A DNA stretch of 64,000 nucleotides from Pseudobacter ginsenosidimutans (GCF_007970185.1 NZ_CP042431.1:1550001-1614000), one strand, 5' to 3'; counted from the first letter of the stretch, positions 35,544 to 45,103 are shown. Program-made: numbers and translations. The notes: generated by a model not told the origin, from the sequence alone.

Positions 35544-38078
35544 ATGAAGCTCCTTTATACATTCCTTTGCGCTCTTGGAGTAATTGCCCTGGTGCAGCCC
35601 GCCACGGCTCAAACCAGTTGGCCCAAGGCCATCGAAGCACAGGGCGCCAACCTGAAACTCTATGAGTGGCAGCCGGAATCATTTTCGGACAATACACTCA
35701 AAGCCAGGGCTGCCGTTTCGGTAGTCACCAGCGGAAAAACAGAACCTGTTTTCGGAATGGCCTGGATCAAAGCCACTACCGAAACCAATAACAACAAGGT
35801 CAACATTACTTCGGCCCGTGTCAGCTCCCTGAAATTACCTGAAGACGTAAGCGAAGACCAGTTGGATGATATCAAACAACAGATCGAAAAGCAGATCCCT
35901 TCGCTCGACATTTCCTTCCGCTATGATCAACTACAGCAATCACTGCAACTGAATACACAGCAAAAACAGCTTAGCTCTGAAATCAACAACAAGGCTCCCA
36001 AAGTGATCTATACCAATACTCCTTCAGTGTTGGTGTCCATCGATGGCAATCCCCAATTCAAGAAGAATGACGACTGGGGCGTGGAAGCCGTAGTGAACAC
36101 ACCCTTCACCATCGTGAAGAACAAAGACGGAAAGATCTACCTCTATGGTGGCAAACACTGGTACTCCGCTCCCACCGTGAACGGACCCTATTCTCTTTCC
36201 ACCAATGTTGGTTCCAATCTCCGTAAGATCGAACAGGCAGTGCAGGAAGCCAATAAAGATGATAATGACGACAATGGAATGGAAAAAGATGAGAACACGA
36301 TTTACAAGATCATCGTGAGTACTGAACCTGCAGAATTGATCCAGTCGAAAGGTGAAGCCAATCTTTCACCTGTGGAAGGCACCAGCCTCCTCTACGTTTC
36401 CAATTCAGATGATGATATTTTCATGGACATCAGCAGCCAGCAATACTTTGTGCTGATCTCTGGCCGCTGGTTCCAGAGTAAAGCACTGAACGGCACCTGG
36501 AGCTATGTTCCTGCCGATAACCTGCCCGCCGATTTTGCAAAGATCTCGGAAGGTTCTCCCAAAGACAATGTACTGGCTAGTGTTGCCGGAACAGATGCTG
36601 CACAGAATGCACTTCGTGAAGCCGAAGTTCCGCAAACAGCAAGAGTAGAACGCGATAAAGCTCGCGCCGAAGTGGACTACGACGGAGATCCCGAATTTGA
36701 AAACATCGATGGTACAGACCTTGCCTATGCCGTTAATACCCCCGCTTCCGTACTCAGGTGGCAGGGAAGATACTATTCTGTTGACAATGGAGTTTGGTTT
36801 CAATCCCGCTATGCAAACGGTCCCTGGGTAGTGGCTGTGGAAAGACCTTATTCGGTTGCGCTTATCCCCGCCCGTTATCCGGTGTACAATCTCAAATATG
36901 TGTACATCTATGATGTAGCCCCCGATTATGTTTACATGGGTTACACTCCGGGATACCTCAACGCATTCATTTACGGTCCTACCATCGTGTATGGTACCGG
37001 ATATTATTACCGTCCATGGCATGGCCATTACTACTATCCCCGCCCCTGCACCTGGGGTTACAGGGTTAGATACAATCCCTGGTTTGGATGGGGCTTTGGT
37101 TTCAACTATAACGCAGGATGGTTCCATGCCAGTATTGGTTTCGGTAGCTACAATCCCTGGAACTATTGGTCAGGCGGCTGGTGGGGCCCGCGCTATTACA
37201 GAGCGCCCTATTGCTACAGGCCCGTTTATCATGGAAGGCCTTACGGTTATTACAACAATCGCTATTACAGCAACAGGAGCAATGTGATCGTTCGCGCCAA
37301 TCGTACCGTGAACGTATATAATTACCGTCGCGATGTTGTTACCCGCGATAACCAGCGCTATGCGCCAACCTATCGTTACAATAATCGCAGGGATTACGCC
37401 AGCAACCCCAATTATAATAATATCAACAGGCCGGGCCGCGATTACAATCGTGGAGATAACCCCCGCTACAATAACAATAATAATAACCGTGGTGGACGGG
37501 ATTACAATTACAACCGGAATAACCGGACCGATTATCCTACCACGAGGAACAGGGATATCAACAATCGTCCTGACAGGACTTACAATCCCGGAGGAAACGA
37601 CAATCGTAATGGCGGTAACAACAACACGCGCCCTGGTAACAATAACGAAAATCGTCCCGGCCGTACAACCAGTCCCGGCAGGCCCGAAAGAAATTACACG
37701 CCTGGCAATTCCGAAAACCGGACAAGCACTCCGGGTCGCATAACCAATCCCGGCAACTCTCGCGAACCTGTAAGGAGAGAATACGAAAGGCCCAATAATA
37801 ATCCTTCCAACGGCAGCAATCGCGAAGCTACAAGGCCTGCCAGAACCTATGAGCGCCCTAACAACGGCGGCTCAGGAAGAACATCCGAACGCAGTAACAG
37901 CGGCAGCAGTGGCAGAACCTATTCACCACCCGCCCGTCAGCATGCTCCTGTTGAAAGAAGAGTGGAAAGACGCGAAAGCAGTGGAGGAGGCGGCAGCCGT
38001 TCACAGGGAAGTGGCAGATCAAATAGCGGCGGTGGTTCCGAAAGAAGTGGTGGTGGTGGAAGACCATCGAGATCATAA
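35544..38078 (+). CDS. Large secreted protein with Tyr/Trp-rich middle and Asn/Arg/Gly-rich tail
   Basis: An 844-residue protein with a signal peptide (ending ATAQ, about residue 23). The first half is folded and has three related units of the type G-[KR]-x-[WY]-[YF]-x5-8-NG-[PT]-[WY] (KHWYSAPTVNGPY, GRWFQSKALNGTW and GVWFQSRYANGPW). About residues 450-590 are extremely rich in Tyr, Trp, Gly and Pro (YYRPWHGHYYYPRPC). From about 590 to the end the protein is low-complexity Asn, Arg, Tyr, Gly and Ser, with RPGR- and NPG-like motifs, and is probably disordered and basic. No catalytic domain is recognised. It may be an envelope or matrix structural protein. Confidence 0.8.
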   Translation: MKLLYTFLCALGVIALVQPATAQTSWPKAIEAQGANLKLYEWQPESFSDNTLKARAAVSVVTSGKTEPVFGMAWIKATTETNNNKVNITSARVSSLKLPEDVSEDQLDDIKQQIEKQIPSLDISFRYDQLQQSLQLNTQQKQLSSEINNKAPKVIYTNTPSVLVSIDGNPQFKKNDDWGVEAVVNTPFTIVKNKDGKIYLYGGKHWYSAPTVNGPYSLSTNVGSNLRKIEQAVQEANKDDNDDNGMEKDENTIYKIIVSTEPAELIQSKGEANLSPVEGTSLLYVSNSDDDIFMDISSQQYFVLISGRWFQSKALNGTWSYVPADNLPADFAKISEGSPKDNVLASVAGTDAAQNALREAEVPQTARVERDKARAEVDYDGDPEFENIDGTDLAYAVNTPASVLRWQGRYYSVDNGVWFQSRYANGPWVVAVERPYSVALIPARYPVYNLKYVYIYDVAPDYVYMGYTPGYLNAFIYGPTIVYGTGYYYRPWHGHYYYPRPCTWGYRVRYNPWFGWGFGFNYNAGWFHASIGFGSYNPWNYWSGGWWGPRYYRAPYCYRPVYHGRPYGYYNNRYYSNRSNVIVRANRTVNVYNYRRDVVTRDNQRYAPTYRYNNRRDYASNPNYNNINRPGRDYNRGDNPRYNNNNNNRGGRDYNYNRNNRTDYPTTRNRDINNRPDRTYNPGGNDNRNGGNNNTRPGNNNENRPGRTTSPGRPERNYTPGNSENRTSTPGRITNPGNSREPVRREYERPNNNPSNGSNREATRPARTYERPNNGGSGRTSERSNSGSSGRTYSPPARQHAPVERRVERRESSGGGGSRSQGSGRSNSGGGSERSGGGGRPSRS

Positions 38079-38102
38079 TAAAGACTTATTTACATAAAAC
38101 GC

Positions 38103-38139
38103 AACCGCCGGAATTCATTAGGTTCCGGCGGTTCTTTTT
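38103..38139 (+). terminator. Intrinsic terminator of the large secreted protein gene
   Basis: AACCGCCGGAA and TTCCGGCGGTT form a perfect eleven-pair stem around a nine-base loop, followed by CTTTTT. Confidence 0.85.
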
Positions 38140-38331
38140 ACCCGCAATTCATCATTTTGTGGTAGTATTTCATCAATCTGCTACACAGATGCTGACACAA
38201 GTGCAGGAGACGTTGAAAACCAGCCTGCACAAGGCTTTCATGGCTTTTTAATTACTGCATGTTTTGGTTTGGCATAATAATTGGCTAACTTAATGCAGAC
38301 AACTATTTTTTCACTGATAAAATATTAGGTT

Positions 38332-38523
38332 ATGAAAACAAAACACGTTGTTATCGGAATGATGGCTGCAGCCGCTGTAGGCGCCGTATGTGGACTGTTA
38401 TTTGCTCCTGACAAAGGAAAAGAAACAAGGAAGAAAATCAGGGATGGTGCCAATGATCTGGCAGGAAAAGTGAAAAAAAGTATTCGCAAAAATCACCTCA
38501 CTGGTGAAATAGAAGTGAGTTAA
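38332..38523 (+). CDS. YtxH-domain small membrane protein
   Basis: A 63-residue protein. One transmembrane helix containing GAVCGLLFAPDKGKETR is the YtxH hallmark (PF12732), followed by a basic amphipathic segment (KVKKSIRKN). YtxH proteins are induced by general stress in several phyla; the molecular role is unknown. It stands alone between two terminators. Confidence 0.82.
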   Translation: MKTKHVVIGMMAAAAVGAVCGLLFAPDKGKETRKKIRDGANDLAGKVKKSIRKNHLTGEIEVS

Positions 38524-38563
38524 TTAACTAATCACGCTCGATATATATTCTCATCCTATTTTG

Positions 38564-38596
38564 AAACAGGCAATCCCGTACGGTTGTCTGTTTTTT
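38564..38596 (+). terminator. Intrinsic terminator of the ytxH-like gene
   Basis: AAACAGGCAA and TTGTCTGTTT (one G-U pair) flank a ten-base loop, followed by a T-run. Confidence 0.75.
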
Positions 38597-38612
38597 ATTT
38601 CATTCTTTTGAA

Positions 38613-40208
38613 TCAATAAGGCTGCACCAGCAGTTTCTTAGTTTCCAGAATCTCTCCACTTGCACCAACAAAGGAGATCATGTAGGTACCCGGGATGAAC
38701 AATTGCATTTCGATAATGCTTCTTTCCCCTACTTTCTCTTCTCTCACTCTCCTTCCCATGATATCCCATACTATAATATTCTTCACAACTGCTGCACCAC
38801 TGATGCCAACTACAAAGCGGCCTGTGGTTGGGTTTGGCCAGATCATGAGTTGATAACCTCCGGGCTTTCCCTTCACCGCCACCATATTCGAATAAGCCTG
38901 CTCGTTACGAAGATTCACCAGCTGTAATCGGTAATAACTGATACCAGTATGCGTATTTTCATCCATGATGGTATAGTTAAGATGATTGATACTATTACCG
39001 TTAGGAGCTTGGGACTTGACTGTGTCGATATTATGGAACTCAGCTTCAGTGCTCAGTCTGCGCTGCACTACAAAATAGTCCTGGTCTATTTCAGGTTTGG
39101 TGGTCCAGTAGACCTTTACCCATCGCCAGTCTGTACGATAAGCGTTCAGGAAGGCCCTGGTTTCTACCGGCAGCGGTCTGTTTACTCCTGTAAATTTGGT
39201 GTAGAAAGATGAGCGCCCGATCAGGCCGTTGATCTGCCGGTTGTTCACTCCAGCATTCGAAAGGGGCGCTCCCCTAGTGAGGAAGCCGGTAGCGGGTGCG
39301 GCTTGCTGTGTAGTGCTGTCCCAGCCTGATCCATTGTAATGCGAAATATAGGCAGAGCTTCGCCTGGCGGCGAAAATACTGCCTTCATCCCCCACCAGGT
39401 GCTGAAGGTATACATACACTTCATCCTCATCCGGCCGGTTGATCTTTCCCAGCTCCCAGGTTTTGTTCACCGATGAATCCTGCAGGTTTTCGCCCGAAGT
39501 TACCAGGGCCTTCACACTATCGAAAACACCCATATAGTAATCATCGCCTGTTGTAACAGTGCTATGAATGGCGCCCGGCGTATAGGCATGTGGTTTAGTA
39601 CCGAGCGGGAAAACAATTATTCCGTCGGTTATTGAAATATTTTCGCGGATCAGTAAACCATTGCCAGGCTGATTGCCGGTAACAAAATATCGCGCCGAAT
39701 CATATCCTTCGATGATACCCGGATTGTTATTGCCTACTGAAAAAATATTATTTCCGAGAAAGAGGAGTCCACTGGTGAACTTCATTTCACTCAGCACTTT
39801 GGTGCTGCTGCCAGTCAATTGCAATCCAAACCTATTGGCCAGCTCGATCTTTGCAAACGCAGGCCCCAACCTGCTTGCAGCATTGTAAGCCCCAAAGAGG
39901 GATTGCGATTCCATATCGCTGTTGAATCGCAGCAGACCGCCTGTTCCGTTCACGCCATCTCCTCCATTGCTTTCATCCGTAATGAAAGCACCGGATTCGT
40001 TCTCCCAGTGTTTTCCTTTGAAATTGACAACGGCATTCTTACCCAGTCCAAGCTTACCGGCATTGAGTACATTGGAAAAGATGGTAGCAGTATCGCCAAC
40101 AAAAAAGATCCGGGCAGACTGTGGCACGTAAAACCCACTCTGCGCCTTCGTTTCAGTGAAGCAACAGATCAGGAGGATGTAAATGATATGACTGATGAGG
40201 ATCTTCAT
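38613..40208 (-). CDS. T9SS type A cargo protein, last gene of a surface-protein operon
   Basis: A 531-residue protein starting at the ATG at 40208, which shares its first base with the TGA stop of the upstream gene (TGATG), so translation is coupled. It has a signal peptide (residues 1-22), a beta-rich passenger with SGLLFLGNNIFSVG and several Gly/Asn-rich strands, and a stretch of the type WRWVKVYWTTKPEIDQDYFVVQRR. The C-terminal domain is a T9SS sorting domain: YQLMIWPNPTTGRFVVGIS, VWDIMGRRVREE, FIPGTYMISFV and the final Lys-rich strand. It is probably surface-exposed. Confidence 0.85.
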   Translation of the reverse strand: MKILISHIIYILLICCFTETKAQSGFYVPQSARIFFVGDTATIFSNVLNAGKLGLGKNAVVNFKGKHWENESGAFITDESNGGDGVNGTGGLLRFNSDMESQSLFGAYNAASRLGPAFAKIELANRFGLQLTGSSTKVLSEMKFTSGLLFLGNNIFSVGNNNPGIIEGYDSARYFVTGNQPGNGLLIRENISITDGIIVFPLGTKPHAYTPGAIHSTVTTGDDYYMGVFDSVKALVTSGENLQDSSVNKTWELGKINRPDEDEVYVYLQHLVGDEGSIFAARRSSAYISHYNGSGWDSTTQQAAPATGFLTRGAPLSNAGVNNRQINGLIGRSSFYTKFTGVNRPLPVETRAFLNAYRTDWRWVKVYWTTKPEIDQDYFVVQRRLSTEAEFHNIDTVKSQAPNGNSINHLNYTIMDENTHTGISYYRLQLVNLRNEQAYSNMVAVKGKPGGYQLMIWPNPTTGRFVVGISGAAVVKNIIVWDIMGRRVREEKVGERSIIEMQLFIPGTYMISFVGASGEILETKKLLVQPY

Positions 40209-41440
40209 CAAAATTCTGTGATGGTAAAATAGACAGGTACAGCTGTTGCAAATGTTCCGGCCGTTGTAGTTCCGCTATTCAATAATCGCATCTTCACCTG
40301 GTAAACTCCTGTATTCAATTGAACTCTGGCAAATGCTACAGAAACACTTGCAGGAAGATCTGCTCCAAAGCTCACTGCAACTGTTGCCTGGGTGGAAGTT
40401 GGAGCATTGGCTGCAGGAATATTGAAGGTAAGGTCCAGGGCGGCCGGAGTATACACCAGGCCAAGAATTACAAGGGTCGCTCCACCGATCGAAGTAGTGG
40501 CAGGAATTGTGCTGGCGAAACTGATCTGGTTCTTATTGATATTGCCTTTTGCACCCAGCTTGTATGTGCCATTCACATCTGCTTTCGCATTGGTGGTGGT
40601 AGTACCGATGGCAAGATTACCAGCAGCAGTAATCCGCATTGCTTCATTGGCGGCAAGCGTTCCTCCCGTCAGGAATATCGTGCTTTTGGTGGCATTATTA
40701 TTGGCAATGTACAGGTCCTGTCCCGCGCCCAACAAATAACAATCATTCGCCAAACCTGTACTGATAGGGCTTTGCGAGCTTTGTTGCCAGCCGGATCCGT
40801 TGATCCCCAGGTCAACAAAATTCGTTGTCTCGGTACCGTTATTGGCAGTTGCCACCAGGTCTGAGCTGGACTTTGCCCCATTGCCCAGGTTCTGGATATT
40901 GATCTGAAAATAATTGTTGACGCTTCCTTTTGCATAGATAGCATTCACGGAACTTGTAGATCCCGCATTCACCAGCAACTTTTCGGGATTGGTTCCGTCG
41001 AAGCTGGTGGCTCCGATGGCCACATTACCGGCACTTGAAATACGCATGCGCTCGGCATTATTGGTATAGATAGGAAGATCGAAATTATCCAGGGTGCCCA
41101 GTATCCGCAAGGCTCCATTGGTATTGCCATTGATGTTCCAGGCATTGGTGGCAGTAACGGTGCCGGATACCATTGGCACCCAAACGCCATTTGCCCTTAA
41201 CATCAGTTGTCTGGTTGGAATGAAATAGATCACCATTCCATCGGGTGGATTTGAACTGTTGATGGATATTGTATCGTTGAGCCGTGGAAAAAGCAATCCC
41301 TGGTTAGCAGAGCTCAATTCCAGCAGGGCCGACTTCATCAGTGCAGATGGATTGCTTCCCAGTTTCAACTGCTGGGCCAGCAGCGTACAACACCAGCACA
41401 ACAGGAAAGCCCCTGTCATTACAAACCTCTTCTGTAGCAT
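40208..41440 (-). CDS. Secreted tail-fibre-like protein, middle gene of a surface-protein operon
   Basis: About 410 residues. A signal peptide (LLCWCCTLLAQ) precedes a module shared with the upstream gene: QLKLGSNPSALMKSALLELS, then GLLFPRLNDT and GMVIYF. Two further units of the type NAERMRISSAGNVAIG and NEAMRITAAGNLAIG follow, the GNVGIG-like repeats common in fibre-like surface proteins of Bacteroidota and in phage tails. The C-terminal 110 residues form a beta-rich domain without relatives I recognise. The ATG at 41440 is chosen, as the TTG at 41461 abuts the upstream stop. Confidence 0.7.
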   Translation of the reverse strand: MLQKRFVMTGAFLLCWCCTLLAQQLKLGSNPSALMKSALLELSSANQGLLFPRLNDTISINSSNPPDGMVIYFIPTRQLMLRANGVWVPMVSGTVTATNAWNINGNTNGALRILGTLDNFDLPIYTNNAERMRISSAGNVAIGATSFDGTNPEKLLVNAGSTSSVNAIYAKGSVNNYFQINIQNLGNGAKSSSDLVATANNGTETTNFVDLGINGSGWQQSSQSPISTGLANDCYLLGAGQDLYIANNNATKSTIFLTGGTLAANEAMRITAAGNLAIGTTTTNAKADVNGTYKLGAKGNINKNQISFASTIPATTSIGGATLVILGLVYTPAALDLTFNIPAANAPTSTQATVAVSFGADLPASVSVAFARVQLNTGVYQVKMRLLNSGTTTAGTFATAVPVYFTITEF

Positions 41441-41461
41441 AAGATAGACTTTGCCGGTCAA

Positions 41462-43114
41462 TTACTTTTTGATGATAAACCAGTTGGTTCCATCTGTCTG
41501 GAGTGTAACAAAGGTCCAGTCATTGTAAATGACATAATTCGATCCGCCATCGATGGTTGCAGAAGTAGGTGTAATGGTGAGCGCATTATCGATACCTCCT
41601 GATCCGACCTTTTTGATCGTGTATACCCGGCCTGTTAGCCCGGTTGGAGCTGGCAGGGTAAGAGTGATTGCGCCGGTAGTGGTATTGGCCAAGACTGTAT
41701 TATCGGTTCCGGTGAGTGTGCCACTGGCATTTACTGTTCGAATACCCAATGATAAAGATCCTGTAAGTTGTGTGGTGGAGTTGGCATTGCCGCTGCTGCC
41801 CACAATCAGCGCTGTTGCAGCTTTTGCAGTGTCCTGGAATGTTTTGGTGCCTGCGATGGTCTGCGTCCCAGTGGTTAGCACGCCTCTAGCGCTGGCGCTG
41901 GCGCTTGGCACGTTCAGGTAAACGCTGTCTGTTCCGTTCGTAGAAACAGTAAGATCCGCTCCAAGGTCCCTGAACGCAATCTTTTGCGCAGAATCCCGGT
42001 TGCCATTGATACTTCGTATAGCATTTCCGAAAGCGGACGCACTCACCACTCTTTTCTGGATTACACCATTGTTGCTGACCAGCACAGTATCCGAGCTGGC
42101 ATTGGTGGTAAGATTGTTCAGCGTGGTAGTTCCATTGACGGTTACACCATTGTTGAAGGTTTTATCGCCGCCGAATGTTTGCGCACCTGCTGTAACGATA
42201 CCGGGGTTGGTTGCATCGGCTGGATGCAATACTAACACCCTCGTGCCGGCCCCAGTGCTGTCCAGCGTTGCTCCGTTCACGTTAGGCACCGTTGCCACTG
42301 CGCCAATAGTAATGGTTTGAATAGCGCTCTGGATCTTTTGCCAGTCGGGGAAAGTGAGGAAGCCATATGGCTTTGTAACGCCGGATGACCCATTTTGTAC
42401 CGGCAGGTAAAGTGCGATGGTACTATCCGCCTGTCGGTTCTCGATCTGCACTGTGTCTGTGGCAAGACTGGGAGCAGCAGTGATCGAAAGCTCCTGTCGC
42501 TGGATGCCATTGATGGCGCGGATCGCATTTTCAAAAGTAGTGCTGGCGATGGTGCGCTTCGAAACCGATCCGTCAGCAGCGATCACCAGTACGTCCAGGT
42601 CTGTAGTGCTGGTTGGCAGGTTTTCCAGTTTCACCGTTCCGTCTACATTCAGTTTGGCGGTGGGATTCGCTTGTCCGATACCCACATTGCCGGCAGCGTC
42701 TATACGTAACCGTTCTGCATTGCTGGTCCTGATCACCAACGGTTGCCCGTCGATAGTCCCGATAAAGTTGGTAGCAGGATTGGTTCCTGTATTACCGGTA
42801 AGCGACCAGTTGGAAGTAGCCGTGCTGAGATCTGCGATCTTTACCCAGCTACCGTTACTGCGCAAACGAAGGCTTTGGTCAGTATTCAGATAGATGATCA
42901 TACCATTTGGAGGACTAAGCAAATTGATGGCTGCCGTATCCGAAAGCCGCGGCAGCAGCAAGCCCTGGCGGGTGCTTTCAAGCTCGAGGATACTGGATTT
43001 TTGAATGGATGTAGGGTTGTCTCCGATCTTTAACTGCGCTTGCACAAGGGTTGAACAGCCTGCGAGCGCCAGCAGCAGGAGCGCCCGTTGCCAGAGGGTA
43101 AATTTTGGCTTCAT
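41462..43114 (-). CDS. Secreted modular tail-fibre-like protein, first gene of a surface-protein operon
   Basis: About 550 residues. A signal peptide (LALAGCSTLVQAQ) is followed by the same opening module as its neighbour (LKIGDNPTSIQKSSILELES, GLLLPRLSDT, GMIIYL), then one NAERLRIDAAGNVGIG unit. The middle contains two related modules of about 130 residues, each with a segment like VLVSNNGVIQKRVVSASAF-GNAIRSING and then TAGAQTFGGDKTFNNGVTV or TTGTQTIAGTKTFQDTAKA. The C-terminal part (GAITLTLPAPTGLTGRVYTIKK, then an Asp/Gly-rich end) resembles a fibre-tip fold. An ATG at 43126 is also possible. Confidence 0.7.
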   Translation of the reverse strand: MKPKFTLWQRALLLLALAGCSTLVQAQLKIGDNPTSIQKSSILELESTRQGLLLPRLSDTAAINLLSPPNGMIIYLNTDQSLRLRSNGSWVKIADLSTATSNWSLTGNTGTNPATNFIGTIDGQPLVIRTSNAERLRIDAAGNVGIGQANPTAKLNVDGTVKLENLPTSTTDLDVLVIAADGSVSKRTIASTTFENAIRAINGIQRQELSITAAPSLATDTVQIENRQADSTIALYLPVQNGSSGVTKPYGFLTFPDWQKIQSAIQTITIGAVATVPNVNGATLDSTGAGTRVLVLHPADATNPGIVTAGAQTFGGDKTFNNGVTVNGTTTLNNLTTNASSDTVLVSNNGVIQKRVVSASAFGNAIRSINGNRDSAQKIAFRDLGADLTVSTNGTDSVYLNVPSASASARGVLTTGTQTIAGTKTFQDTAKAATALIVGSSGNANSTTQLTGSLSLGIRTVNASGTLTGTDNTVLANTTTGAITLTLPAPTGLTGRVYTIKKVGSGGIDNALTITPTSATIDGGSNYVIYNDWTFVTLQTDGTNWFIIKK

Positions 43115-43656
43115 AGTCGATTGCATTTCTGGATATGGAAATAGATTAACACAGTAACGTTACGAAAAAAAGAATCTCTTATGAAAAATTTGACTGCTGT
43201 ATAATTGAGTTTTTCAGAAGTGTTTAAATATGTCAAGAACTTTCCATAACAAATACCCGAACCAGTTCAAAATGAGGAATATCATCTACGCATCGCCGTT
43301 GATTTTTCATTGTAATTCCTCAAACATTCAACAGGATTTAAGCCGACGTCCAACAAATCGAATTAGCCTCTTATCTCAACATTCACCAAATTCGGTTATA
43401 CATCCTAGTTACTACTCTCCAATAATCACACAGAAAGTATTTCATCATTCTATTATCTTCTCAACCCGGATGTTGCACAGAGGCGGACCCATTAGCGATG
43501 GGATTAAGAAACCTGGTCCTTTGAAACGTAAGCGAAAAAGTCCGGCTCAGCACCACTGCCCCATCCAACCAACCAAAGCCTAAAAAAATTCCTCCCGCGC
43601 CGGTTCGTTTCAACAGACCGGTTTATTAAGTCCCGGAGCGGTTGTATTTTTGTGGG
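43115..43656. other. Intergenic region upstream of two divergent genes
   Basis: This 542-base AT-rich region separates the divergent surface operon and DsbA-like genes. It holds a ten-base palindrome GTAACGTTAC (43154-43163) near the surface-operon start and the TATTTTTG of the dsbA-like gene at its other end. A plus-strand frame of 117 codons runs through it (43230-43583), but its composition does not look like protein. Confidence 0.5.
43645..43652 (+). promoter_or_regulatory. Candidate -7 element (TATTTTTG), four bases before the dsbA-like ATG
   Basis: TATTTTTG fits TAnnTTTG and is followed by TGGG and then the ATG at 43657. Such spacing places the transcription start at or next to the start codon and predicts a leaderless mRNA. 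Confidence 0.5.
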
Positions 43657-44319
43657 ATGTTTACTATTTACTACTGTTACGACGCTTACTGCGGCTGGTG
43701 TTACGGGTTCAGCCCTGTAATGAGCAAACTGGCAGCAACTTATAAAGACAAGATCCATTTTGAAGTGCTTTCCGGCGGTATGATCCTTCCGGAACAGCCA
43801 AAGCATATCGGCGTAACAGCCGGCTATATTGCAGAAGCCTACAAGGTGGTGGAAGAAAGGACCGGTATCAAATTCGGCCAGGATTTCCTCTGGCATATCT
43901 TCAATCCCGATGATAGCGACTGGTTCCCCAATTCCGAAAAGTCCGCCATCGCCATGTGCATCTTCAAGGAATATTTTCCGGAAGACCAGGTAGCGTTCGC
44001 CTCTGACCTGCAATACGGCCTCAATTTTGAAGGCCGCGACCTTACTGATGATGAGGCTTATCGTCACCTGCTGGAAAAATACCAGATCCCTGCTGAGGAA
44101 TTCTATTCCAAACTGCACAGCGAAGACTACAAGCAGAAAGCTTATTATGAATTCCAGCTTTGCAAGCAATTGCAGGTGACGGGGTTTCCCGCGGCACTGA
44201 TACAGGTGGCTGAAACAAAATTCTACCTCCTTTCCCGCGGCTACTCGGATTACGATACCATGCAACTCAGAATTGAGAACGTTTTGAAGGAGGTAGACCA
44301 GGTGAACGGACATCGCTGA
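43657..44319 (+). CDS. DsbA-family thioredoxin-fold protein (FrnE/2-hydroxychromene-isomerase-like)
   Basis: A 220-residue protein without a signal peptide, so cytoplasmic. The active-site CGWC is at residues 12-15 in YCYDAYCGWCYGF, followed by the helical insert and, late in the protein, the cis-Pro loop (TGFPAALIQV). The group includes FrnE-like disulfide oxidoreductases involved in oxidative-stress tolerance. The ATG at 43657 is used; a TTG at 43642 lies upstream of the predicted transcription start. Confidence 0.85.
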   Translation: MFTIYYCYDAYCGWCYGFSPVMSKLAATYKDKIHFEVLSGGMILPEQPKHIGVTAGYIAEAYKVVEERTGIKFGQDFLWHIFNPDDSDWFPNSEKSAIAMCIFKEYFPEDQVAFASDLQYGLNFEGRDLTDDEAYRHLLEKYQIPAEEFYSKLHSEDYKQKAYYEFQLCKQLQVTGFPAALIQVAETKFYLLSRGYSDYDTMQLRIENVLKEVDQVNGHR

Positions 44320-44419
44320 TCTTTTATCCCCCTCATTACCCTGTTCATCCCATTAAAATCCCCGCTGCTATTGGGTCGGGAAGCTATTTTCGTTAAATTA
44401 CTTGAAAATTATTTGCAAT

Positions 44420-45082
44420 ATGAAAAAGATAGCTTCGGCCTTATGCACCCTCTCCCTGTTTGCTATCGTAGCCTGTAACAACGCCAACGAGAACAAAACA
44501 GACGCCACCAAATCAGATACAACCGCTACCACCGCGGCACCTGCTACTGATGCAGCTCCTCCACCACCTCCCATGGACAGCGCCGCCATGATGAAGATGT
44601 GGATGGAAATGAAAACGCCGGGTGATATGCATAAAATGCTGGCTTCACAAAATGGAACATGGGATAATGAAATGACCATGTGGATGGAGCCGGGCAAACC
44701 ACCCTCTGTCAGCAAATCCGTTTCTGTGAATAAAATGATCCTCGGAGGCAGGTACCAGCAATCCACCTACACCGGTACTATGATGGGCGGTCCCTTCGAA
44801 GGCATTAGCATCCTGGGATATGATAACCTGAAAAAGAAATTCGTGAACAGCTGGATCGACAATGGCGGCACCGGCGTGATGTACATGGAAGGCTCTTATG
44901 ATCCTGCCACCAAATCCATCACCCTCTCCGGCACCATGCCCGATCCAACTACCGGTAAGGATTGTACGATGCGTCAGGTGATCAGGTTCATAGACGACAA
45001 GCACAACACGATGGAAATGTACAACACTCCGGCTGGTGGACAGGAAATGAAAATGTTCGAGATCAAATCCGTGAAGAGATAG
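44420..45082 (+). CDS. DUF1579 lipoprotein
   Basis: A 220-residue lipoprotein (lipobox IVAC, Cys19). A Thr/Ala/Pro-rich linker (about 28-52, PPPPP-like) precedes a DUF1579 domain (PF07617): LASQNGTWDNEMTMW, RYQQSTYTG, GISILGYDNLKKKFVNSWID and GTMPDPTTGKDCTMRQVI. The family has a calycin-like beta-barrel form and no known function. The ATG at 44420 gives the signal peptide; a TTG at 44402 is not needed. Confidence 0.85.
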   Translation: MKKIASALCTLSLFAIVACNNANENKTDATKSDTTATTAAPATDAAPPPPPMDSAAMMKMWMEMKTPGDMHKMLASQNGTWDNEMTMWMEPGKPPSVSKSVSVNKMILGGRYQQSTYTGTMMGGPFEGISILGYDNLKKKFVNSWIDNGGTGVMYMEGSYDPATKSITLSGTMPDPTTGKDCTMRQVIRFIDDKHNTMEMYNTPAGGQEMKMFEIKSVKR

Positions 45083-45103
45083 CCTTGAAAAAGTATAAAG
45101 AGA

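Noticed and set aside
36405-37743. Long frames in other registers within the Tyr/Asn-rich protein gene
   Set aside because: They come from the low-complexity repeats of the sense frame and have no signals of their own.
38613-43114. Tail-fibre-like proteins taken as part of a prophage
   Set aside because: No capsid, terminase, portal, integrase or lysis gene is near. The proteins have signal peptides and end in a T9SS cargo, so they are cellular surface proteins.
43154-43163. Palindrome GTAACGTTAC upstream of the surface operon as an operator
   Set aside because: It is only ten bases, single-copy in the gap and not positioned against a recognisable promoter, so chance cannot be excluded.
43230-43583. 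A plus-strand frame of 117 codons in the 542-base gap before the dsbA-like gene
   Set aside because: Its Ser/Pro/His/Ile-rich translation and lack of any start signal fit open non-coding DNA.
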